From: Adenophora triphylla var. japonica
Taxonomy: Eukaryota > Streptophyta > Magnoliopsida > Asterales > Campanulaceae
Assembly: GCA_022495995.1 (NCBI GenBank)
Contig: JAFEMH010000076.1
Span: 930,001 to 994,000, forward strand
Reading direction: 5' to 3'
DNA length: 64,000 nt
Shown: positions 55,952-64,000 of the stretch, one piece after another
Layout of the letters: each line of letters starts with the position of its first letter
How positions within the stretch are numbered: position 1 is the stretch's first letter
Notes under the pieces: generated by a model
The model's database searches: none
Seen by the model: the letters and a program-made list of their open reading frames with translations, nothing else
Told to the model about the DNA's origin: nothing
Made by a program: the position numbers and the translations under genes

Positions 55952-56428
55952 CTTCCTTCGTCCAAATTATATATTTAAGCACATTTAACTTAAATTTTAT
56001 GATTAGTGTAAGTCAATTTGATCAAATATTAATATAAAAGTAATCATTTAATGAAAAAAATTGTTAACTATTTATTACTTTAAATTTTTAAATTTCATTA
56101 AATGATTATTTGATCAAAATTCACTTGTTTTGACAAAAAAAATCAATTGTGATCAATATATATAGGATTGAAGAAGTATTCCATTTATTATAAAAATATT
56201 CCAATCGTCCCATAATATTTGACGCAAAATGGATTGATAAAAGAATTAAGAAAAAATGTGAAAAGAGTGATGTGTCCATGTGGATGTAAATATTTGAGTA
56301 GGAAAGAGAAAGTGAATTAAGTATGTAATGTATGACAAGTGAGTCTCATTTTCATTTTTATAACTTTGTTGATTATTTTGGAATGTCCAAAAAAGTTATT
56401 TTGCCTATTACTATGGAACGATGAAGTA
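55952..56428. repeat. Two decayed Stowaway-like remnants
   Basis: CTTCCTTCGTCC ... GGATTGAAGAAG (about 55952-56187) and TTCCAATCGTCCCATAAT ... CTATGGAACGATGAAG (about 56199-56428), with inverted interior segments. Termini are substituted. Confidence 0.5.
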
Positions 56429-56499
56429 TTTGGTAATTTTTTTTTTTATATTTTAAGAAATTTATATTCCTTCTTTATATATTTATTTATAAAATAATA

Positions 56500-57790
56500 C
56501 TCCATCTGTCCCACCAAAAGTTACCTTTGGTACGAAAATTAAGGAAAAAGTGTAGTGAAGGAAGTGTTGTGAGTATGAAAAGTGATGTAGGAGAGAAAAA
56601 GTGGGTATGGCTGTCAATTTTTACCCATTATCCGAGAACCCGCTCAACCAAACTCGCTAATTACCCGACCCAACCCAACTCATTAATAATTTCGGGTTGA
56701 AACGAGTTACCCGCTTTAACCCGCTAAATTTAGCGGGTTAAAGCGGGTCAGCTCGTCAACCCGTCTCAACCCGCTGTAACAAGCATTTAAACATTTGCAA
56801 CATTTGTTTACGTCACGGTGGAGAGCCTTGCTAATTAAACATCCCCACCCCCTTCCCCCCCCCCCACACACCCCCCTCCTCCGTCGAGTCAAAAAAATTT
56901 AATCATTTAAAAAAAAAATTAACAACCCCCCACCCCCTCACCCCACCCTTACCACCCACCCCACCCCTGCCCTACCCCCTGTGTTGTTTGTATATATTAA
57001 GATATCTTCAATACGAAAATAAAAAAAAAGACAGAGATTAAAGCGAGGTATGCCGAAGCAAATAAATTATTACTCTGTTTTGACGAAACCTTTTTCTTCC
57101 TTATTTTACACCAGCCAAGAAACCCACCCCCCACCCCCACCCTAAACCCTAAAATAAAATTTAAACATTTTAAATTTATTTTTAACCCCCCCCTGATTGG
57201 GTCAAAAAAATTTAAACATTTTAAATTTATTTATTTTTGAAATTTATTTTAAATTTAGTTTTAACAACCCCCTACCCCCCACTCCCCCCCCCCTCGCCCA
57301 AACTCACCCCTACCCCCCACTCCCCCCCCCCTCGCCCAAACCCACCCCTACCCCACTCACTACTACCACACCCCCACCCCCACCGTCAGGTCAAAAAAAT
57401 TAATTTATTTTTGAAAATTATTTTTTCTAGTCGAATAATTCAAAAGAAAAAAAAGAGTTGAGCTTATCGGGTTATCTGAGTCGACCCGTCTCATTTGACA
57501 CGTATGTTAAATGGGTTGTAACTTGTATTACTCGTCTCAACCCGTAACCCGGCTCAACCCGTTACTCGCTTTAACCCGACTCAACCCAACCCAACCCAAC
57601 CCAACCCGATTGACAGTCTAAAAGTGAGGTAGGAAATAGTAAGTTGATTGATGTTGTGAGTAGAAAAGTGAAATAGAAGAGAGAATGAGTGGGAGAAATA
57701 ATAAAAATTCCTTGTCATTTTAGGAAAGAAAACTTTCAAATGTGACGCCCTAAATGGCAAAATGGATAACTTCTGGCGAGACGGCGGAAG
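56500..57790. mobile_element. Stowaway-like element split by a hAT-type MITE
   Basis: Ends CTCCATCTGTCCCACCAAAA ... TTCTGGCGAGACGGCGGAAG between TA dinucleotides, with GAAAATTAAGG facing inverted sequence. Interrupted at 56606-57620. Confidence 0.6.
56606..57620. mobile_element. hAT-type MITE 2 carrying a copia LTR fragment
   Basis: Ends TATGGCTGTCAAT ... ATTGACAGTCTA, flanked by AAAGTGGG / AAAGTGAG (8 bp, one mismatch). Subterminal AACCCG/CGGGTT motifs are dense at both ends. The C-rich middle contains at 56986-57062 a stretch matching the C2 LTR end (TATTAAGATATCTTCAATAC ... GAGGTATGCCGAAGCAAAT). Confidence 0.72.
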
Positions 57791-57792
57791 TA

Positions 57793-58207
57793 TATAAATA
57801 AGGAATGAGAAAAATCTTAACTATTATCAAAATTTATCAAAAGCATGCTAAATAATTAAAACAATAATAAAGAATGTAAAATAAAAATTCAAAAAAAATC
57901 TATGTTTATCATTAAATAAGTTACTTATGAAAAAGAGTAATATTAAAGGTACAAAAGAATGTCACAAAATTTGGGTTACAAAATGATGTGTCAAAATTTT
58001 ATTGGTGCATTTAATTAGAGTGTGCGCGGGTCCATAATCGACGCATCCAATAAAATATCGTCACCTCATTTTGTAACCTTCTTTTGTGCCTATGAAAAAA
58101 GTGATGTGTCCATGCGAATGTATATATTTTATTTTAATCAAAATTGATCGTTCATTTTAAAATGAGAGTAGTAATAGTATGATAATCATTATAAAAAGAA
58201 AAACTTT
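57793..58207. other. Intergenic AT-rich DNA
   Basis: No gene seen. Inverted pieces AAAGGTACAAAAGAATGTCA and GTTACAAAATGA near 57945-57985 face CATTTTGTAACC near 58066, suggesting a small decayed inverted-repeat element. Confidence 0.4.
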
Positions 58208-58221
58208 AAAATACAGTCCAA

Positions 58222-58376
58222 TAGCCAATGAGTTCTAACTCAAGCGACGTCTGGTGTCCCTTTCTATACGAGAGATCAGGGGTTTGAACCTTACCAACCG
58301 CATTTTCTAGCACTTTAAAGTGCACACTTTTATAATAAATTAAGTTGATCATTTAAAAAACTCATTTTTAAAAAAA
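58222..58376 (+). mobile_element. tRNA-derived SINE-like insertion
   Basis: Flanked by a perfect 14-bp duplication AAAATACAGTCCAA (58208-58221; 58377-58390). A degenerate A box lies in TAACTCAAGCG and a B-box-like GGGTTTGAACC at 58271, and the 3' end is A-rich. About 155 bp. Confidence 0.8.
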
Positions 58377-58801
58377 AAAATACAGTCCAACAATAATAAA
58401 GAATGTAAAATTAAAATTAAAAAAATTGTTGATGCTTGAGAGAGAGAGAGAAGTTTTCAAAAAACAATCTTATTCTAATTTATCTCCTATCTTCCGTATT
58501 AAAATAAAAAATACCCTCAAATTGCACACATTAAAAATGTTTTACTCGTAACTGGCGGCTTTTTATCTGTGACTTTGGTTTATTTTCCATGCTTTATGGA
58601 AAAAAATCTTATCCTAACTTATCTCTTAATGGTTATTAAATAAATTTTCTATAGTATGTTTAAAATATAATTTATTTTTCATGTTATGGGGAAAACAATT
58701 ATACTTAATTAAACTATAATAAACATGTAGAGTTCAAAATATAAAGTTAATAATAATAATTTTAAAATGTGAATAATTTACATAAATTTTTTGTTAGGTA
58801 A

Positions 58802-58972
58802 TCTATAGTATAAATAAGAACGGTTCTTACTACAGTACAATGAACAGTACCAAGTGCCGAATTTCCCATTTTGCTCTTATTAAGTTGTCTCTTTCCCATT
58901 TTGACCTTTAAAAAAAAAATTTAATTAAAAAAAGAAAAAAAAAACGTGTTCTCGGACACGGGCTTTTACTAG
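58802..58972 (+). mobile_element. Small non-autonomous Helitron 1
   Basis: 5' end TCTATAGTATAAATAAG after A, 3' end with hairpin CGTGT-TCTCGG-ACACG then GGCTTTTACTAG before T. This fits the A|TC...CTAG|T rule. 171 bp, no coding capacity. Confidence 0.8.
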
Positions 58973-59347
58973 TAGGTTAATAATAAAGGGTAAGTAATTG
59001 GTCAATCTAGAATAGTAACTTTTTCTCTTTATATCACTGACATTTATTGTGTTTAGTGTGCTTAGGTTAGTGTGTTAGTGTGTAAAGAAAAAAGGGTAGC
59101 GGGAATAGAAGATTATGGTAGTTACATAGCTGCTCAGACCCCATATTGGATTAGTTGAATGTTGGCGCCTGTTTTGCATATTCCATTTTTTTTCTTTGGC
59201 AGCTGACTTTTGGCAATGCAGATTTCATATCCCATCTATACATTCTTACATTAGCAGCAGCTATATTTAATCAGTTTGAAGAAGATTCAACACATCTCCT
59301 GTCCAAAATACTGTCGTTTTGAAACTTTTCACAAATTAAAAAAAAAT

Positions 59348-59348
<1 letters not shown>
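58973..59348. other. Intergenic sequence downstream of the GT14 gene
   Basis: No gene seen. Confidence 0.4.

Positions 59349-59349
<1 letters not shown>

Positions 59350-59435
<86 letters not shown>
59350..59435. repeat. AT dinucleotide microsatellite
   Basis: About 43 uninterrupted AT units. Flanked on both sides by near-copies of GTCCAAAATACTGTC(G/A)TTTTGAAAC (59302 and 59446). Confidence 0.97.
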
Positions 59436-59439
<4 letters not shown>

Positions 59440-59772
59440 TATTAGTCCAAAATACTGTCATTTTGAAACTAATGTTAATTATAAAGTTTCAAAATTACCC
59501 TTATTTATTCCTCCCCTCCTCCGACAAACCACTTAAAAGGAAACAAATCTCAATGCAAGGGTGAAATAAGAATTTAAATCCTTTTGACCCCAAATGTGAC
59601 TTTTTTAAATCAAAATACAGCGACCACTGAAGGGAGTAACAGTAACACTCAAATTTACAAATTTCCATTTCCATTTCCATTTCATTTAAAAGAGAATCCC
59701 AACAATTTACAACTTCCTTTAGTGATCTACATAAGATATACATTTGTGAAAAGGTCAGCTATTAACTTATTC

Positions 59773-60921
59773 TTAACTCCAACAATGCTTGCTTCCAGAT
59801 TCTTCAGACAACAAATCCACTAACAATTTATCCAATCTTTTAGCACCAGGACCAGGCAAAAACACTGAATCGTCCCCTCGTACAGAACAAGGGTCTTGCC
59901 CATCTTTCGAGCTCCCTATACACCAAGCTCCAGGTGAAAACCGGTTTATACGGCCAAGTAATTCTTTATCAATCTTATCCAAAACGGGGTCATCTTTGGG
60001 AAACTTTCGAGCAAATGGGGCACTACTATTCACCATTTTATCAAAGTCTTTGATGGTCAACAAACGAGGGTGTTGCTTTGGAGGAGTGTCCCATGCAATG
60101 TAATGAAGATCGTGACTTATGGCAGTGTCGCGAAATTCTTCCGTGTTACATATTACTGTGTGAAAGTAGCCTTCCGGGGAGGAGACGAAATTTGCATAGT
60201 ACATTAGAATTGTTCGTGGAAGATTATCCCATCCCCATATACAGTATTCCACAAAAGGGCGAGTTAGCATTACCCATGCTGAACCTGGAAAAAAAAAAAA
60301 ACTAGATTTTATAAGCATTTATTCCCTCCATCCCAAAATAAATGTCGCATTCTTGACTTTTTTGGTCAACTTGGTTGAACTTTAACCAAAAAGTTACGAA
60401 AGTTTAATTATCTTCACGTTACTGTAAAAATGGTTATTGATGCACCAACAGAAATGCTATCAATAACCACTTTTAGAATTCATGTAATAAATATTATTTC
60501 ATAAAATGTTGGTCAAAGTTCAATCAAGTCGACAAAAGAAATCAAGGTGCAACATTTATTTTGGCGCGGATAGTACAAAAAAAAAGATTGCATTGTGTGT
60601 GAATATATTGACTTTAAACCGATGAGGTATATTACCAGTGAACAGCTTAAAAGAGGTAGGAAGTGATCGACGCTGGGAAGTTAAAGCAAGGTCTGATTTC
60701 TTGGACAAGTAAAGACCAGGGTCAACAATGATTGGTTTTGCCCTCTGGTTCCTGCATATATAGGTCTATATTCGTTATAGCAGACTTTTTGTGTTGATCT
60801 CCAAGTGAAATATGTTTTGGGAATTGAAAGTAGATTTATACTCACAGTTTCCACCCGGAAAGCTTTGTATGTTCAATGAAGTTGATATTTCTCGACAAAT
60901 TGGAAAGAACATGAAGCAAAT
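59773..60921 (-). CDS. GT14 beta-glucuronosyltransferase-like protein (last three exons; 5' end outside window)
   Basis: Exons on the minus strand: 60921-60846 (DLLHVLSNLSRNINFIEHTK), 60751-60636 (NQRAKPIIVDPGLYLSKKSD) and 60284-59773 (SAWVMLTRPFVEYCIWGWDN; SPEGYFHTVICNTEEF; HPRLLTIKDFDKMVNSSAPF). Stop TAA at 59775-59773. GT-AG sites and phases agree at both introns. The blocks match the core-2/I-branching (GT14) family, whose plant members include GlcAT14 enzymes adding glucuronic acid to arabinogalactan in the Golgi. The first, large exon with the membrane anchor and the earlier catalytic part is not seen up to 64000, so intron 1 exceeds 3 kb or the gene is truncated. The frame is intact in what is visible. 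Confidence 0.9.
60322..60573. mobile_element. Stowaway-like MITE in an intron of the GT14 gene
   Basis: TTCCCTCCATCCCAAAATAA ... TTATTTTGGCGCGGATAG between TA dinucleotides, with AATGTCGCATTCTTGACTTT facing AAGAAATCAAGGTGCAACAT. Lies between the last two exons. Confidence 0.75.
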
Positions 60922-61753
60922 CTGCATAATCAGGACATGAATAAGATGATATTTACTGAAGGAAGCTCAGTAAACATGCTGTATACAAAAACCATCTTAA
61001 AATTCTTGAATAAGCTGTCACGTAGGAGGGTGCAAAACAACATGAAAGGTGGTCAAACGTGAAAAAGAGATTGATGTTCCATATTCTTGGGAGAATGGAG
61101 AAAAAAAGGCTTACTATGGCTCATCTTGTTAGATGCTAATCATTTCTGGAGATTATCCCAGAAGAAAGGGCAGTTTATTTTATTTTTTTCACGAAACAAG
61201 TCAAGTGAGAAATATTATGCAAGGCAGCAGAAAAAGAACCCTTTCCTAAGAAACTGGCTTCTCATATGAAATGTACACATGTCCATTTTCAACAACATAT
61301 TTGGATTCATGTCATTATAATGTGACAGTTTTTACGCTGGCTGTCCATTTTCAGAAAAGGAAATTTTCCAATATCTCAATTACCTCTTTCCAAAGCTAGT
61401 CCAACTTGTTTGTCACACTAGACTTGACCTCTTCTTAAACTTTTCTCTGAGTTATCCAAAGATAGTTGAATAGAGTATATTTGCATGAAAATGACATCTC
61501 GAAATGATTTTTAGCAACTCATTTTTGTCAATCAATGAAGCCTAAGTATCAAAGAGATTTCTTTTTGATAAGCAATTGATGATTTTAAGTAATATTAGGA
61601 GGCTTGATACAAGGTCTGCAATCCTTTTCAGGCTGGTGTTCTTGGAGTGATAATCCCAGAAAATATACTATAACCCTGAATCAAAAATGGCTTTGGCAAT
61701 TTGAACAGAACGTTAAGCACTGCAAGAATATCACAGCTACCAAGTATGAGGTA
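60922..61753 (-). other. Intron of the GT14 gene, no feature
   Basis: I see no gene in either strand here; presumed intron 1 of the GT14 gene. Confidence 0.5.
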
Positions 61754-62029
61754 CTAGCCTAAGCCCGTGTCCAAGGCCACGTTTTTTGTTTTTTTTTTTA
61801 AATTAATTTTTTTTTAAATATGTCCGTGTCCAAGGCCACATTTTTTTAAAACTATTTTTTTTTAAAATTTTTTTTTTTAATTTAAATTTTTTTTTTTTAA
61901 TTTAAAATATTTTTTTTTTTTTAAGGGCGAAATGGGAAAGGGAGTGAATAGTGAGAGCAAAATGGTCATTTCCGCGGATGAAACTATTCACACAACTGTT
62001 CAAAACAATGGTGTGATTTATAATATAGA
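61754..62029 (-). mobile_element. Small non-autonomous Helitron 2
   Basis: On the minus strand, A|TCTATATTATAAATCAC ... hairpin CGTGG/GGACACG region GGACACGGGCTTAGGCTAG|T. Same family as the element at 58802-58972 by both termini and by the CCCATTT(T/C)G(C/A)-type interior. Contains long T/A runs. Confidence 0.78.
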
Positions 62030-62162
62030 TGGTTGTTTCTAAAGATTGGTGGAGCTCTTTGACGGTAGATTGAGTTTCGAGTTTGGTTCATGGTGGGGTG
62101 TAAGAAAAGTGAAAAAAAAAACTTTTGAAGATGCAGAATTTGTTGTAGTATTTTGAGGAGTA

Positions 62163-62415
62163 CTCCCTTTGTCCCGAAATAATTTTCTCACTTTTTTTGT
62201 TGTTGATACGAACCTAATTTTTGCAATAAATTTAAATTGATTTAATTATCCTATTGAAGATTTACACCTTGTTATTGATACACCATAATAAATATTATCA
62301 TTAACAGTTATTAGATATTCATTAGGGTAATTACATTAACCTAAAATTATTTCTCATAGCACCTTCGTGTAGACAACCAAAAAGGTGGGAAGATCATTTC
62401 GGGGGACAGAGGGAG
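62163..62415. mobile_element. Stowaway-like MITE
   Basis: CTCCCTTTGTCCCGAAATAA ... TTTCGGGGGACAGAGGGAG; left TA kept, right TA changed to AA. Confidence 0.75.
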
Positions 62416-63423
62416 AATATGCTTTTGGCATGGCACGTGAATCAGTGTTTGGTATGTCTACGACTGTTCAATGTGGATAGTGTACATGCAACAAAGTCAA
62501 TTTGGAAACAAAATTGAATGAAACGCACATGGAAGCATATGTTTTCTTAGAACTACAAGGATCTCATGTCCTTCCAACTAGGAATGAAGAATACTTGAAC
62601 CTAGCTAATCTGATACACCTCCTAATTAGGAGTATAACTGGGCTTGCTATATTATCGATTATGAATGTCTTAAGTTTTAATTACGAGTATATCATTAGAG
62701 ACTATAAGAATTTTGGATATCCTAATCCAACTGGATTTACCTAGTCAATGCTCGGTTAGGATCTTACTACTCCCTATGTAACAACAGAAGAGTAACATTT
62801 GACTAAACACGCAAAGTAAGAAAATGGTTAAAATCTGCTAATAGAAGAGAAAGGATGTATATAATTGGTTTTGCTACACTAGCATTATGAATTCCCTATG
62901 TTTTAATTATATTATTATTAGGGATTAAAATAATTTAGAACATAGGATTTACTTAGTCAATGTATACAGTTCGGAAATATACCGTGGGAGTGAGGAATGG
63001 TTGAAAATCTACTAATTTTCTAAATTGCCCCTCACAATATTTGAATTCAAACTAAGTGGCACCATTTAAATTCAAACTAGGTGTTCAATTTGTTATAAAA
63101 AGATTCCTTAAAGGGAGCTGTCACTCTTTAGTAGGGATGGCCAAAAGGGATTACTCACCTATTCTACTGGGGAGCTAGTATTATTTTAAATAATTGCTCC
63201 TAGTGGAAGTATAATTGGGATTTATATTGTTACTGTAAAAGTGTGCTAACGTCACAAAATGCAATACAAAATTTTGGACACAAAATCTAGTTTGCAATTA
63301 CCTTTTGGTTGTATTGTCCATAAATTTTCACATCAAGCGATGGGTACAGTGATCAACTATTGCCATCTAGATTTTGTATCCAAAATTTTGTATCTCCTTT
63401 TGCAACTTCAGCACTACTTGTTA
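62416..63423. other. No gene seen
   Basis: AT-rich DNA with a repeated ACTTAGTCAATG/ACCTAGTCAATG-like segment (62735-62760, 62948-62970). Could be intron 1 of the GT14 gene. Confidence 0.4.
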
Positions 63424-63594
63424 CTCTCTCTGTCCCAAAAGGATTGTCCCGTTTGACATGTTAAACATTTTATGATTGACGCTTTACTTGTTTGTACCTT
63501 CTTAAAATTGCACTATAATTATTATATCTTTTTGAAATGGGGTTATCTTTTTGAAACAAATCAAAGTGAGATAATATTTCTCCAATGGAGGGAG
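63424..63594. mobile_element. Decayed Stowaway-like MITE
   Basis: CTCTCTCTGTCCCAAAAGG after TA on the left and CAATGGAGGGAG on the right, with partial inverted homology only. Confidence 0.5.
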
Positions 63595-64000
63595 CATATC
63601 ATATCAAAGTGATCCTCATCTTTTTAATTACACAGAGTTGACCATTAAGAATCCTAAGTTTGTGAGCTCTTTACCTTAAAATGTGACTGAGCCCTAGTGA
63701 GGGTAATCATTTTTTCTCGTCCTTCCCCCCCCCCCCGCCCCTCTTTCTCTGGTTGCACGTTGACCCATGTGCTCACTTTTATCTTCATTTTCAGACAGAC
63801 GGTTATTTGTATTCTGCATAAACACTACTATACTCAAGCGATAATGTTGAATCCTAAAGATCTACAACAAAAAGATCCACTTTGATAGCCTAGCACTGAC
63901 TATCATGAGTCCGAGTATTCCAATTTCAGCAGAATAAAACAATAACAATTACTTCATTACTTCATAATATCCTATCCAGCATTCAACTCGATCCAACTGC
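63595..64000. other. No gene seen
   Basis: A short C-run (63726-63738) and low-complexity sequence; no supported coding region. Confidence 0.4.

Noticed and set aside
57541..57606. Telomere-like CCCAACCCAACCC run
   Set aside because: The unit is CCCAA, not the plant telomere CCCTAAA, and it is the subterminal repeat of the hAT-type MITE at 56606-57620.
58222..58300. Possible tRNA gene
   Set aside because: The B-box-like string exists but no cloverleaf can be formed with the weak A box; the flanking 14-bp duplication and A-rich tail fit a SINE.
59276..59536. Open frame with alternating Ile-Tyr
   Set aside because: Translation of the AT microsatellite.

Overview
This is nuclear DNA from a flowering plant, most likely a eudicot. 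The evidence is two intron-containing host genes, Ty3/gypsy and Ty1/copia LTR retrotransposons with plant-type lineages, and many Stowaway MITEs with the CTCCCTCCGTCCC terminus. I cannot name the species. Most of the window is nested transposable elements; host coding sequence is well under 3 kb.

Left third (1-29738): a pile of Tat/Ogre-type Ty3/gypsy elements. An old plus-strand element (P, 15144-29738) has broken gag-pro, has lost its reverse transcriptase, keeps a nearly complete archaeal-type RNase H and integrase, and carries two plant-mobile-domain (PMD) genes on the antisense strand. A long repeat-rich 3' untranslated region and a 3' LTR (28414-29738) follow. P's gag is interrupted by a solo LTR with a perfect GATAT target duplication (16062-17539). 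P is also abutted at 15143 by an opposite-strand relative in which LTR + gag-pro is tandemly repeated (LTR2, gag-pro, LTR1, gag-pro-pol), and which runs off the left edge. All four LTRs share the TGTAAGTACCCC start, a tRNA-Arg-type primer-binding site where visible, and U3 promoters studded with a 14-bp perfect palindrome. The same palindrome module recurs upstream of both antisense PMD genes.

Middle (29739-42290): a Mutator-like foldback element (30576-31349), then a three-level nest. A MITE (about 31420-42285) is split by a copia element C1 (31507-41961, TSD TTAGG), whose 3' LTR is split by a young gag-only gypsy element D (37964-41909, TSD AGTTA, near-identical LTRs).

Right third (42290-64000): a formiminotransferase-like folate gene on the plus strand (5' UTR exon ending 42407, coding exons 45184-45574 and 53908-54410). 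Its second intron is swollen to 8.3 kb by a minus-strand copia element C2 (46050-52216) and other insertions, and its first intron contains a tandem duplication that repeats the start of coding exon 1. On the minus strand lie the last three exons (59773-60921) of a GT14 glucuronosyltransferase-like gene whose 5' end lies beyond the window. Between and around them are Stowaway and hAT-type MITEs, a SINE, two small Helitrons and microsatellites.

The most interesting pattern is the reiterated CpG-containing self-complementary motifs in the U3 regions of unrelated LTR families (GGTCCG[TA or CG]CGGACC in Tat/Ogre; TGCTCGGCCGAGCA in copia C2), with the first also placed at the antisense genes. A caution: the left 15 kb and the GC-rich parts of LTRs differ between copies mainly by small indels at CpG-rich places, which may be consensus errors rather than real decay.
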